Source: Cordilura impudica
Lineage: Eukaryota; Arthropoda; Insecta; Diptera; Scathophagidae
Assembly: GCA_963682025.1 (NCBI GenBank)
Contig: OY821521.1
Span: 102,479,111-102,543,110, forward strand
Direction of reading: 5' to 3'
Length of the DNA stretch: 64,000 nt
A program made the translations under genes and the position numbers. Position 1 is the first letter of the stretch. Each line of letters opens with the position of its first letter. Shown here piece by piece: positions 22,451 to 34,416 of the stretch. The notes below the pieces were generated by a model. It was not told the DNA's origin. It did not search any database and saw nothing but the letters and a program-made list of their open reading frames with translations.

Positions 22451-24199
22451 TTTTAATACAATATATATTATACAATGTTTTTTTTTTGTTATTTTTATGA
22501 AACCGATGCACTTAACTTAAATCACTCAAAAAATTAAATAAGTTCCGAAAAAATTAATAGCGAATTTTATCACGACCGAGCGAAAATTAAAAGACATCAG
22601 CTTCGGCTGAGTTTCGAGTCTTAACTGAATCTTCATTTTTGAATTTAGTTCGCTTGTACGAAATAAAAAAAAAATCGCTACCTGTGCGGTGGTTGAAAAC
22701 AAAAAAGTTGTTTTACTAATTCCTAATTCTTGGAACTTCCCTTTTTAATTACTTTTACCTAAATCGCTATTTATTTAATGGTTTTGGGATTTTTAACGCA
22801 AATTATCGACTAAGACCATTTTCTTTTCAAATGAAGTTTATTTAAAAAACTGAGAAGCATATTATAAATCAAGCAGAAGGCAAAAAATACTTAGTTTTGT
22901 GGAAAATATTTTCAAAAAGCATGAAAAAAAAATAATTTTTCCAACATTTTGCTTCATAAGCACCACAAAAATTTTCTAAATAAATTTTTTAAAAAACTTA
23001 AATTGTTGCACAGATCTCTAGCAATAATTTAGCTTTTACAGATTAAAAAAATATCAATTAGTCAACGAGTTATAGGCAAAAAACCATATAAACAATATGC
23101 TGAAAATCGGCATTTGACTGCAAAGTTCGAAGGTCGATTAAAAATAAATTCGAACTAACATAAACAAACGCCGCGATACGGGTCTTCTAATTTAGCCTCT
23201 ATTTTTACCCCTCACTCTCAGAATCGACCTAACTTTTGCTAACCTGAATTTGTTCCACAGTGTTATACAAGATTGGACCTATGCTAGATATACTAAAAAT
23301 AAATTTTAATAAAAATTATGACGCACCAGAAAAAGTGGCAATAGATGAAAGTATGTTAAAATTAAAAGGCCGAAGTTACCTAAAACAATACATGCAGAAG
23401 AAACCAATCAAACGTGGCTATAAAGTTTGGATGATGAGTTTAGATTTTGAAATATACACTGGGAAGGATGTTGACAAGGTACAAACTGATATAGGTGGAA
23501 AAGTTGTTAGAAAGTTTTGCAGCGATTTGAAATCAATAAATCATAAAGTATTATTTGATAATTATTTCAATAGCTATTCCTTGCAAGTAGACTTGTATAA
23601 GGACAACATATTGGCCTGCGGTACTGTCAATTCGAATCGCAAACATCTGCCACAACTAAAAGAAGACAAAAATCTAAAAAGAGGACAACATGACTACAGA
23701 GTCAGTGATGAGAACTTTGCTTTTCTAAAATGGAAAGATAAAAGATCGGTTTTTATTCTTACCAACAACATAAATCCAACTAAGGCAGGTGTTGTTACAC
23801 GCAGAGAATGCAACGGAGAGAAAGTTGAAATAAATTATCCTGAAGTTGTGATACAATGTAACAGTTGTATGAACTATGTTGACAAATTTGACAAGCTGAA
23901 AAGCACATATGACCAAAAGTCCCGCATATGGTGGCATAGAATTTTTTCCCATTTTCTGGACTGCGCAGTTATAAATTCCTTTATTGCGTATAAAGAACTC
24001 CAGAAAACCTGCTATGCAGAACTGGAGCAGATCAGCGCAAACGAGTTTCGAAGTGTTTATAATGGGATCATAGCACCATTTCAGGCGAAATCCCCAAAAT
24101 CAGGCTCTAGACGCTGCCTTTCTGCACCATCTTCTCCATTATCGGTATAAATAAAGCGACACACACCATCAGTATCAAGAGAATTACGAAATACGAAAA

Positions 24200-24620
24200 A
24201 CGATAAAAACATGTGACAATACTTAAGCTAATGTGACACGTCCAATATAACCACATACACACCCTCATAAACCAAATGCTAAACTACAACGACTTCAACA
24301 ATAAGAACAATTACAAAATATAACTTACGAAAAACAACAAACACATTGAAAGTTCTTAGTTTTTCAAGATTTTGAAAATTTTAAACAGCAACTCAACCAG
24401 GATTGCAGTAAACGATATTACCCAAAAACGAAGACTATAGCCTATTATTGAGGGTGTAATCGCGATTTCTACAGGCAGACGGATAGACAATCATCACTGA
24501 ATCAACTTCTCTTGTTATAAGGATCAAGAAAATATATGGTGTATGGGTCTCCCGAACTTATTTCGATGTCTTACAAATGGAATTGCAAACTGATATATAC
24601 CCTCTGCACAGTGGTATGGC
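24200..24620 (+). repeat. Dispersed repeat family B, near-complete copy
   Basis: Ordered blocks are CTAATGTGACACGT, TATTGAGGGTGTAATCGCGA, ACAGGCAGACGGATAGACAA, CTTGTTATAAGGATCA and ATATACCCTCTGCACAGTGG, ending GCGGGTACAAAAAC. The same order is seen at 59.3-59.7 kb and in part at 56.2-56.8 kb. It is distinct from family A although both carry a GACGGACA-type block. Confidence 0.7.
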
Positions 24621-25050
24621 GGGTACAAAAACAAAAGAAATTAATTATTTCTTTTTAAAATTTGATTAAAATATATTTCTGCGTAAAATAAATGATTTCA
24701 CATATATGGTCGTTATTGACTTATTTTTTAATCTAATCTCCATATAAAAATAACAACACCACTCAAGTTTTGTTTATGCAAATCTTTCTGTATGCAATTA
24801 GCTAGAACTTTACCTAAACTCATTGTAGAGGGTGTCGTAAAGTCTGTCTGACCAACTATTATTGTTTTACTTGTTTTTTTTTTTAAGATATTGAGTAGTA
24901 TTGGTTAAATTAAATAAACTCAGTTTCTTATATATTTTCATAAGCTTTAGTCATAAATATTTGGTTGTGAAATAATTTAAATGAGGTAAATGATTTGTGG
25001 TTAAGAACGGATATGGTTAAATGTATCAGCTCACTTTTTCCCTTTTCACA
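24621..25050. other. Intergenic DNA with a weak family A fragment
   Basis: Bases about 24660-24880 resemble a decayed reverse family A end (TAATCTCCATATAAAAATA, AAGTTTTGTTTATGCA, TTGTTTTACTTG). Nothing else supportable. Confidence 0.4.
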
Positions 25051-25051
25051 G

Positions 25052-25199
25052 CTGGATGTCACAACCGTGTTTATAAACACGCGACGTTGGTCTTTCGTAA
25101 AATGTATCATATATTTGTCAGCAGCCAAATCAGCGCTACTAATACTAAATATACTCATACAGTGATTAAGTTTCAGCAGGAGCCATTGCAGTCTGGCTG
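25052..25199 (+). pseudogene. Relic of serpin exon 3 (third serpin paralogue)
   Basis: Following a CAG acceptor at 25049-25051, the 148-bp stretch parallels serpin B exon 3 (145 bp). CTGGATGTCACAACCGTGTT matches TTGGGTGTCACAACCATGTT, AAAATGTATCATATATTTGTCAG matches the MYRMFVS segment, and GGAGCCATTGCAGTCTGGCTG matches the QPLESG end at the splice donor. The frame begins LDVTTVF and is broken by indels, and the donor is reduced to GTTCGG. No other serpin exon is found nearby, so this is an isolated exon relic of a lost cluster member. Confidence 0.8.
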
Positions 25200-25490
25200 T
25201 TCGGTTTAATCTGTTGATGATATTTTATGACAATTTTTTTTAATTCAAGAATTCTATTGTTTGTTTAAAACTAAGTTTTTGGAAAAAATTTGAAAATTTG
25301 AATTAATATTTTATTTTGCAACATACGAGTTTGAGGAAAGAATACGGATTAACACATAAATAAATCTTATTCATAAATATCTGAGATTTTTTGTTTAATA
25401 TATTCTGATGATGTTAGTCTTGGTAGTGGTGTACCTAATGACACCTTGAGTTTCTGCAAACGATATAATCCTATTTAAATTGAGAACGTA

Positions 25491-26577
25491 CGAGCACAGT
25501 CGCAGAACAACCTGACCTGGCAAAGAAAACACAACAAATTTTGGGAAAATTTTCTTTATTTCTCAATATAATCCCCTTTCAGCTCGACTCAAAGATAATC
25601 AATAGCCGTTTATATTAGCTCCTTAGCTATTTAGCTGTTTAGCTTTTACCGCCGTACTATTTTTTCAAGCTTGATGAAGCAATTCTAACTTTAATTCATA
25701 GATCTTGCCCAACGCAATAGACGATGTGTTAACTGACGTATTGTTTTGATGAAACAACACATTCTTTTTAGCCAAATGTGGCTTTGTTTCCTTAATTTCA
25801 TTACTTAAAAGCTGCAATAACTGCAATAAGGATATTACTCGCTGTTGATTTTTTTTTTATTTTTGAAGGTAATCATCAATAACCTTGCCTACAGATGAAC
25901 TGTCTTCAGCTCTTTGAACATTTCAGGCCACTGTATTGCCTGTTCCTTTGTCTCAGGTATGAGTGGCATCCATGAAACATCGCTAAACTCTGTATTGAAA
26001 CATCTTCATGACAATGTTTTGTTCTATTGTGAGCAAACTGCGGCACCCATCTTGCGGACATCTTTCTAATCTCCAAATATGAGATATATAGCAATTTTTG
26101 AAGTGCATATCATATCAGCTAGCTCAACCGCATTCAGGCGTCGATCATCCAATACCATATTGTAGATTTTCTTAGCCATCTCTGGCTCGGCCACCTAGTT
26201 ACTCGACCACTACGATGTGCGCCTTGGCAGCTCGTATGACCTCATTTAAACTCTGCTACAAAACATTTTGTAGTATCAAACGAAAGAGCAGACTCCCCTA
26301 GAGTAAAATCTAGCTCGGTTCTAATAGTGGTTAAAGTTAGACTGAGACCTTTCAAATGAAAATATTGAATTACATAACAATGCCCATTTTTTTTTCAAGT
26401 TTATAAGTCCACTGAGGTCGTTTACTTTAGAAGGGGTAAAAAATACTAAACACCGTGGCTCCTTGAAACGTAAAACATTTATATGATTTATAAGGTTGCC
26501 ACTTTTCACTTAAGTATTTTTTTCATACTACTGCCAACATCTATACATCAGGTCCGGATGTTCAGGGACCGCCCTCG
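25491..26577 (-). pseudogene. mariner transposase relic with both terminal repeats
   Basis: TA lies on both sides (25489-25490 and 26578-26579). The left end reads CGAGCACAGTCGCAGAACAA; the right end, reversed, reads CGAGGGCGGTCCCTGAACAT, the same terminal repeat after decay. On the minus strand about 26220-26100 reads PEMAKKIYNMVLDDRRLNAVELADM, a mariner helix-turn-helix region. About 26060 reads KMSARWVP. About 25800-25680 reads LLSNEIKETKPHLAKKNVLFHQ, the catalytic HQD region with its Asp changed. Many stops and frameshifts are present; at 1,087 bp it is shorter than the usual 1.3 kb. Confidence 0.8.
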
Positions 26578-26929
26578 TATAACCCTTCTTTAATGGAAGG
26601 AATATACTTTTACACGATTATAATCTATATGGAAGGTGATTCATTGTTTCGAGAAATGATTTAGCAAGATTGGTTAGCCCTCACTGATTAATCCAGATTT
26701 TATTGTTCAATATTAAATTACTAAAAATAGTTCGATCTTTATTCATAATATATGTACGTACAAAGAATATCAAAAAAATTAACAAATAAATGAACACCAG
26801 GATAAGAAATTGCATGTATTATATATACAATATTTTTTTGTAATACATTTTGAAATATTCTGCCTGTCGTCTCACATAAAATCGTAAAATTATGATCAGG
26901 CCTTTATATGTCCTTAATATTATATTTTT

Positions 26930-28810
26930 CTCATTTATAAATCCACTAGAATTTTCTTTTGTGTTAATAAAACTTCCAGCAATCTTGACAAAATATCAGC
27001 TATAACATTATCTTTTTACCTTTTATGTAAATTATTTCGTTTGTAAATTGAGCAATATATTCCGTTTGCCTAGTCTGACGAGGTGGTCTATCGGTTTTTA
27101 CGAAAATTGTAAAAATAAACCCTTCCAAAATGTATCTTAAATGTTTAGCACAAAGATATACATAAAGCAAGAAGTTCCCGTTCAAAGGAGGTTTATTAAA
27201 GATATTCTTTCGTCATATTGCTGCAAAACAGAGCCAACAGCAGTACTTGAGGCATCAATAACTAAGGAGATTTTTGGATTTCTGGAATAATGACTCTCAT
27301 TAAATTTTTGTTTAACATATTTTGTATACTTGATATTATTCATTTTATCTCTATTACCGTCTGAAACTAAATCATGGAAAGGAATTAAATATCTTACTAA
27401 CATTTTATAATTGTTAATCATTCCCAGAAATTTTTGAAATTAGATAATTCAAGAAATCTTACAGTTCTCTCCAAATATATAGTTTGAAGGTTTAATATTT
27501 AAACCAAATCTGTTTACCAGTTTATATGTTCTTTTTCACTTGAACTTGCAACTAAAATGTCAACACAAATGTAAACATAAAACCAAATCCAAAAAATACC
27601 TCATTTATAAATCTGTGATATGTTTGACCGCTATTACGTAATTCAAATGGCATTCTAAAAACTCAAACACTCCAAGGGGAGTTATAATTGCAGTCTTATA
27701 TGAATATTAGGCAAACCATTATCACCACGTGGTTGCCAATGATTTGGAAATTTTTAGGGTACTAAATGTAATATAAAGGCAACAGGTGACATTAAGGGTC
27801 GGCAAACTCCATTTTAACTAATTATTCAAATTCCTTTTTTCTATATTTAATTTTAGAGGATCTAAAATTCTGGGAATTGTGGAAGGTAGTTTATCTTTGG
27901 TTGCAATCCTATGTACAGTATGATGTTGAACGGGTTTTGTGTAATTCAATTCCGATTTGATTTTCGGATGAATTAATTAAATAAATTTTTTTTCAAATAT
28001 TAAGACTTTTGATGGAAAAATATCATTAAATCCTGAAGAACGACAAGTTCAAAGTTTTGTGAAAGAATCATTAACAACAAATCCACCGTTTTATCCCGAG
28101 ATTGATTAATTTTTTCCTTTATTTTGAGTAAATTGCATTTAAAGTTGCCACTAACACATACATAAAATTATACATATGCTATGTGTGTGTTTATTAAATT
28201 GGTTAATGTGTTTGTTAATGAGTTTGTTATCTTCATTCACAATAACAATAAAACAAAAAAGTGTTGGTTTATGAATTGGCTAAGTTGAAAAATAAAGTTG
28301 TCTAGAAACTGCACTCGAATTTCGAGCGCTGGAATCTGCTATTATTTATTGTTTATTTTTGAATTTTTACGAAAACTTGTTCAGAAACCTCTAAGCTAAG
28401 TTATTCAAAATTTTGATAATTTTTTAAAGCAATTTTTGTAAAATTTTTAAGAATTTCACGATTAGAACTAAAAATATTTTTGAACTCATTTGACATATTT
28501 GATTCTTATTTAAAACATCTAAATTAGTTGATGTTATATAAATTTGAAGTATTTGTGGAAGTTTGCGTAACCATGGATTTTTAAATAAGATCCACTGCCT
28601 GTCATAGAAACTGAGACAGCAATATTAGACATATCTCGATAAAATTCTGATGGTTTACGGCCTCCAAATCTGAAAAAAAATTGTCCAATCTTTTTTCTTT
28701 ACTAAGAAAAAATTTGTAACTAAAATTTGTTTAATAAATTCATATTAGTTACCCGTTGATATTTTAATGTATTATCTTCAATTCGTTGAACATTAAACTG
28801 CATTTCCGTT
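26930..28810 (-). pseudogene. Ty3/gypsy-like LTR retrotransposon relic (gag, RT, RNase H)
   Basis: On the minus strand: gag about 28810-28540 (MQFNVQRIEDNTLKYQRV, then FFLSKEKRLDNFFSDL, then KPSEFYRDMSNIA); RT about 27960-27560 in broken frames (YNSPWSV, then MPFELRN-like, then VFFGFGFMFTFVLTF at the YVDDIL position); RT/RNase H junction 27421-27182 (ISLVIDASSTAVGSVLQQ); RNase H end 27185-26940 (AKHLRYILEGFIFTIF, then PRQTRQTEYIAQFT, then ADILSRLL). No LTRs were found, and protease and integrase are not visible. A family C repeat (28084-28340) sits between gag and RT. This is a dead element; the label rests on motif order. Confidence 0.75.
28084..28340 (-). repeat. Dispersed repeat family C, copy 3
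   Basis: Shares the TTTTATCCCGA, ACTAACACATACATAAAA and GCTGGAATCTGCT blocks with copies 1 and 2. It lies between the gag and pol remnants of the gypsy-like element, so it probably inserted there later. Confidence 0.7.
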
Positions 28811-29279
28811 TAAGAGAATAAATTTTATTATTGTTTGCATAATTAAATGCACGAAAAGAAAAATTATATTTACTGATCCAATTGAGTTTAGTATGGTGGT
28901 GTTTAAAGATGCAAATTACCTAAATTTTTTATACGATATTTTTGATGATTATTGGCATTTTAAATTTATAATTTTTATTTATATTTTAAGTTGATTATGA
29001 AGCTTGATATTTTCAGCAAAAACAGCAAACTAATAATTATATTTAATCCGTTAGACAGGATCGCCAATACATATGGGAATGAATATTCACATTTATATTT
29101 TTAAAAAATCGATTTATTGAAAAAGTTGTTAAGTGAAGTTAAGTTTATTTGAGTTTGAAGAAGAAGAAGACTAAAACGTATAAAGTATTGTTTTGATGAA
29201 GTGTAAAGTGTATACAGCAATTAGCTTAACAATTAAATGTAATAACAACTGTTACAATCGTTATGTTAATTACTTGCTC

Positions 29280-31217
29280 CCGGCACAACATTTTTTGACG
29301 TTTTTTTAGTCCATAAACATATCTAACAATATTGTTTCTTCAGTCCATAAACATATCTGACAATATTGTTGTACAAAATATTTAATTTTTTCTTGCTGGC
29401 GTAGTCGCAGTTGCCAAAAAGTTCACAGCCATAAAGTAGACCAGGAATTAAGTATGCCTTTGCAAGAAGATGTCTTACTCTTAACGGCGTAAAATACTGA
29501 GTTACTCAAAGCGATCTTAGCTTTATATACGTTTGAACCACAAGTGTATCTACGTGGCTTGACCAAGTCAAGTTTTTATTGAAAACTATGCCAAGATTTT
29601 TTTACCTTTTTTACAATCTCGATTTTCTGATGGTTTATTAGTATATCATGTTCAAGAACAGGATGAAAAGTTTTTTTATGAATAATCAAACATTTTGATT
29701 TATGCGGGTTGAGACAAAGTCCATTTGCAGTAGCCGAAAAATGTATTTTATTAAGGTCATAGTTTAGGTTTTCAACATTTTCTTCTATGGAGCTTACTGG
29801 ACTACTCAGATACAGCTGAACGTCGTCCGCATACATGTGTATTTTGCAGTGAGATAGTTGTTGTGGCAAATCATTGGCATAGATGGAAAAAAGAAGTGGA
29901 CCCAGAATCGATCCTTTATGTACGCCTCTCGCGAGTGTTACAGGTCTTGAGGTCGAATTATTAACGTATACAGATTGAGTCCGATGTGTCAGGTATGAAT
30001 GTAAGAGCTGCGTAGAAGTGGATGAAAAGTTAAAAAAGTGTTTTAGCTTCATACATAGTGTTTGATGGTTTACTGTATCGAACGCCTTTGAAGAGAAATG
30101 ATCTTTACGATGCAATAACTTTTCGTCAGTATTTGCTATTTTGACATCATTAACCAACAACTCCGAAAAATGGGATTTTTTATTTCCTAATATTTTATAA
30201 ACTTCCTTATATGCTCTTGGGCCAGGTTTTATTTTATTCAAGCGATCACTAATCATTTTAGACTGTTCTATTTGAACTTGTTATTTTACTATAATTTTAA
30301 TTAACTGAATTTGTTTCGAAATTAATAAATAATTAGGGTCATAATGGTTCAAAATTCTTTTAAACAATGTCTTCAGCTCTCTTTGCCAAGAGTATTTTAA
30401 CTTATATAATTTTGTAATATTATCAGAAACTTGAACCCTTTTAGTGTTAATTTCAAATTAAAAAGAGTGTATATTTGAAATTTGGTTAATAAAGGAAGAA
30501 AACTCATTAACATAAATATCAATTATATAAATTGTATCGGACGGTGGATAATGAATTTATAAATGATGTTTAATATAATTTCGAAAATTTAACCAATTAA
30601 TGTTTTTAAATGAAGTAAACAACCGAAGCTGCCGTAAAAGCAATGATCTGAAGAAGTAAGCAAAGTGGTAATAATAATATTTGGATTGAATACATCAATT
30701 AAATTCGTGCTTATAAAAAAATTATCTAAAAATGATAAACCATTTGGAAATGGAAACCATCAGAAATTCTTATAAAATCAGAAGAAAAAAGTTGGAACCA
30801 ATTCAATAAAGTATTTCCATTAGCACTATTAAAACTGTTACCCCAAGAAGTATTTCTAGAACTTAAATATCCACCTAAAATAACCCCATCATAACCACTA
30901 CAGTAGTTTTTAATAATAGAAAGGATGTTAGAAATCGTTGATGGCTTCAAATTACAAGGAACGTAAAGAGAACCAAGAATAAACTCTTTTCTAATACCAT
31001 CGATCAAAATAAACATTTCAATAAAAACATTTGGAAATAAAATACCATCAATTTTGACGCGTAAGAAGGAATATGAATGTTTTATGGCAATACCAACACC
31101 CACTAAGCTATCATTTCTAATGAATGTGTAATCCTCTAAAAAAAACACATTTCTGATTTTGTTTCAGACGCGTTTCTTGTAAAAAAGCTATATCAATGAA
31201 ATTACTTTTCAAAAAAA
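29280..31217 (-). pseudogene. Minus-strand LINE, downstream part of ORF2 (endonuclease and RT)
   Basis: Read leftwards: FIDIAFLQETRL (endonuclease, about 31190), ILGGYLSSRNTSWG (30880 region; the usual GDFN is altered to GGYL), a degraded SDH at about 30630, then RT 30256-29576 with AFDTVNHQTL, RGVHKGSILGPLLFSIYANDL and MYADDVQLY (catalytic Asp-Asp kept), then NLTWSSHVD and LIPGLLYGCELFG to about 29400. Two copies of CCATAAACATATCTAACAAT (29312 and 29343, one base different) show a local duplication. The upstream part of ORF2 lies at 34417-34504, separated by the plus-strand LINE. Stops and frameshifts make it inactive. Confidence 0.85.
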
Positions 31218-31220
31218 TTT

Positions 31221-31442
31221 ATGAAGTCTAAGTTCAATAATACACTACCTGATGACACTCTCGTTTATAAAATGAATTCAAGGAATAGGGCCTCTTTCAA
31301 AATAATTGTTCCAGTAGACCTCGTTGATCAAATTGTAAATACTAACTTTTGGCCGAAAAATGCACTGGTACGTGAATTTATTTATCATGACGAAAACTTT
31401 GCACGTCTCCCAACTTCTGCCAACCTGAACCCAAAAAACTAG
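31221..31442 (+). CDS. LINE ORF1 C-terminal fragment
   Basis: The reading is 73 codons, ending TAG at 31440-31442. The SFKIIVPVDLVDQIVN and FWPKNALVREFI segments match the conserved tail that ends ORF1 of many insect LINEs. The N-terminal part is absent, consistent with 5' truncation. ORF2 opens in another frame directly at the stop. Confidence 0.65.
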   Translation: MKSKFNNTLPDDTLVYKMNSRNRASFKIIVPVDLVDQIVNTNFWPKNALVREFIYHDENFARLPTSANLNPKN

Positions 31443-34315
31443 TAACAACCTCAACTCTTAACATTGTTTACCAGAATGTCAATGGGATAAATTCTAAGCT
31501 CTCTAATATATTCCTGAACAGTTTCGATTTTGAATTTCATATTGTTGCTTTAACTGAAACCTGGCTAAAAAGTAATATTAATAACTCCGAAATAATGTGT
31601 GATAAATATCAAATCTTTAGGCGAGATAGAAATGGAAAGCTTGGTGGCGGTGTTTTAATTGCTGTGTCGAGTATGTATCCTGCTGAAGAAATCATCGTAG
31701 AAAACTCTTCAAATTTGGAGCTAGTGGTTGTGGCCATAAAATTTGGAAAGAATTTACTATTTATTACTTGCTCTTATATACCTCCCAACTCCGATTTCCA
31801 ACTTTATGAAAACCACGCTTTAGCTATTAGATCTGTTGCAAATAAAATAAGACCAACTGACTACCTGATCCTACTTGGCGACTTTAATATACCGACAACA
31901 TCTTGGATAAACTTAGATGATACTGATTTCTTAGTTCCAATTACCCAAACTGATTGGAGTCATGATTTCCTTAAATCTCTTGCTGATATGTGTGTTTTCC
32001 AAATAAATGACGTTCCTTACTGCAATGATAGAATGCTGGATCTCGTGTTCGTAAATAACCCTACACTATTCAGTGTAATTAGAACAAGTCCGTTAAGTTT
32101 TCCTGAGGATTGTCATCATCCAACACTTTTAATATCCTAACCACTTCCACAGAGACCTAATATTTCTAGTTTTTCTGAATCATTGTGCTTTAAACGAACT
32201 AACTACCAGTTGTTAAATCAATTACTATCTGACTATAACTAGCTTGAAATCATTTAATTTTCAAACGATGGAAGTAATTTTGATCAGGTAATCAAAACTT
32301 TTTATAAGATAATTTCAACAAATATAACGAAAACTGTTCCTTTAATAAAAATAGCTAATATAAATGCTCCTCCATGGAATACAATCACACTAGCATGGTT
32401 GAAAAATCGGAAAAACAGGCTCTATAGGAAATTTAAGAAAAGTAATAACCAAATTGATCAAAGTCTATATATTATAGCTAGAAGTCATTATAACCTAGAA
32501 AATAAAAAATGTTACGATAGTTATCTTAGTAAAATGAATTCAAATATAAAAAAAAATCCAAAAATGTTTTACAACTTTGTAAATTCCAAACGTAAAATTT
32601 CATCATACCCAACCACTATGAAAATGAATGGTACTGTCCTTTCAAACGATGTTGATATTACAAATGTTTTTGCTGAATTCTTTGCGTCCACATTTTCCAC
32701 AAGGATGTTAAGCAACACACGATATCCCTATGATATTCCAAGGCTGACATCAATTAATATTTCATCCTTAGACGTGTTGACTGTTCTGAAGAATATAAGA
32801 AGTATAAAAAGTTCACTTAATCCAGGTCCAGATGGTATTCCCAGCTGTATCTTAAGAAATTGTGCTGAAATATTGGCTACCCCGTTAACTCTTATATATA
32901 ATAACTCTCTTAAATTCGGCTTCTTTCTAAAGTGTTGGAAAAATTCATTTATTATTCCGCACTACAAATCTGGTAGCCGCAGTGATGCTACTAATTATAG
33001 AGCAATTGCAAAGCTTAATGCTATACCTAAACTTTTTGGGAAAATTATAACTGATATATTATCACACGAAATGTCATCAATTCTATCACCAGCTCAACAT
33101 GGCTTTTGCAAAGGACGGCCTACGACTACTAATCTAATGGAATTTACTTCCTATATAAACTCTGGATTCTGCAAAAATAAACAAACTGATGTTATATACA
33201 CGGACTTTAGCAAAGCTTTTGATAAGGTTAGCCATGATCTACTGCTAGCGAAACTTGATGCTATTGGATTCTCCGGGAACTTCTTAAAATGGATTCGGTC
33301 GTACTTAAAACATCGTAAGCAATGTGTAATTTTCAATAACTCTAAATCGAAATATATAGATGTTACTTCCGGTGTCCCTCAAGGGAGTCACCTTGGACCT
33401 TTCCTATTTTTGCTGTTTATTAATGATATACCAAAGTCTATTCAATATAGCAATATTCTTATGTATGCCGACGATGTAAAAATCTACTCCACCATCATAA
33501 ACAACGAAGACAGTATACGTCTCCAGTCTGACTTAAATAGCTTCTACAAATGGTGCAATGTCAACTTAATGGAATTAAATCTAAAAAAATGTCAGTCTAT
33601 GACCTTCTCTAGATATTCGCCATCTTCGAACCACTATGTCATCCATGACACAAAACTAAACTCAGTTGAATCGTTCATCGATTTGGGAGTTCATTTTGAT
33701 AAAAGACTAAGTTTTAATTCTCACGTAACAATGACTGTTAATAAGGCAAATGGTGTTTTATCTTTTATAAAGCGTTGGGCAAAGGAATTTAATGATCCTT
33801 ATATAACAAAAAATCTATTCACGTCTTTGGTCAGGCCGATACTTGTATACGCATCAGTAATCTGGGATCCACAGTACAATGTTTTCATCAAAAAACTTGA
33901 ATCAGTTCAGAAACAATTCTTACTATTTTGTCTACGATATCTTGAGTGGAATGTGGAATTGAGTCTTCCACCATATCGCAGTCGTTTGGCTCTAATAAAG
34001 CTTCCAACTTTGAAAAGTAGAAGGATCATTTCTAATATAACATTCTTCCTCAACCTGGTTCATGGTAAAATTGATTCTGAATGCCTTCTCGGAAAAATTT
34101 GTATAAATGTGCCTAACAGACAACTTCGATCGTATGAGCCGGTTTACCTGAATTTCCACAGATCAAATTTCATTAATTTCGATCCATTCCGAAGAATTTG
34201 CACCGAAGTGAACAGACACTATGCTTTAATTGATTTATCCGATGATGTTGATGTTATTAAAAGAAGATTAACGACATATTTGAACTCTAATGATTATGTT
34301 TATAACTGTATTTAA
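31442..34315 (+). pseudogene. LINE ORF2: endonuclease and reverse transcriptase, three in-frame stops
   Basis: One frame runs from 31442 to the TAA at 34315, broken only by TAA 32138-32140, TAG 32240-32242 and TAA 32255-32257. Endonuclease motifs: YQNVNGINSKL (31475), LTETWL (31550), LLGDFNIPTTSW (31875), DLVFVN (32040) and a final D-x-H-H-P (about 32110). RT: IYTDFSKAFDKVSHDLL (33190), SGVPQGSHLGP (33370) and the YADDV catalytic box (33465). The C-terminal region carries RPILVYASVIWDPQ and LPPYRSRLALIKL. No RNase H domain is seen. It resembles Jockey/CR1-group ORF2 without RNase H; the clade is a guess. With only three nonsense codons and no frameshift, it is a recent copy. Confidence 0.88.
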
Positions 34316-34416
34316 AGTCGGTATTATTTTTATAAAATATTTTTGTAAATATTGCTCAGCTGTTGCTTTATTGTAGCTGAATTAAATAAATAAATAAAAA
34401 AAAAAAAAAAAAAAAG

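Larger units (their letters stand above)
21582..23262. mobile_element. Foldback DNA element, 1,681 bp, about 440-bp inverted arms, TTA duplication
   Basis: The ends read CACTGTGGAACAAATTCAGG and its exact reverse complement. The arms 21582-22025 and about 22815-23262 pair almost throughout. TTA flanks both sides (21579-21581 and 23263-23265), and removing one TTA plus the element puts the host frame (NYDKL then YKIG) back in register. CACTG ends with a 3-bp duplication recall CACTA/CMC elements, but the superfamily is not certain. The middle holds a minus-strand coding relic and a perfect 15-bp hairpin. Confidence 0.85.
20918..24150 (+). pseudogene. piggyBac-like transposase, frameshifted and split by a foldback element
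   Basis: The N-terminus begins at 20918 (MPRVLADHEIENVF), shifts frame near 20957, continues as an acidic region to about 21246, then shifts again. Bases 21248-21510 code the conserved MGIPKLPSYKNYWS block, and 21497-21560 code NRFGWHLNNLHWKNN after another shift. The frame is then broken at TTA (21579-21581) by a 1,681-bp insertion. It resumes at 23263 and stays open to 24150. The downstream half carries the three catalytic aspartates of DDE_Tnp_1_7 transposases: AIDES (Asp about 23344), LFDNYF (about 23557) and NYVDKFD (about 23881). The C-terminal cysteine-rich domain of piggyBac is not seen. Terminal repeats and TTAA sites were not located. The protein is inactive as it stands. Confidence 0.85.
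31218..34416 (+). mobile_element. 5'-truncated LINE inserted inside the minus-strand LINE
   Basis: This is a compact element: the tail of ORF1 (31221-31442), ORF2 (endonuclease and RT to 34315), a short 3'UTR, then AATAAATAAATAAA and a poly(A) of about 20 nt ending at 34416. The 5' end lies in an A-run (31211-31217) and lacks most of ORF1. It interrupts the endonuclease of the opposite-strand LINE, so it is the younger insertion. No long target duplication can be delimited, because both edges are A-runs. Confidence 0.85.

Noticed and set aside
21582..23262. Intron of the piggyBac gene
   Set aside because: Ends are CACTG/CAGTG with a TTA duplication and long inverted arms, not GT-AG.
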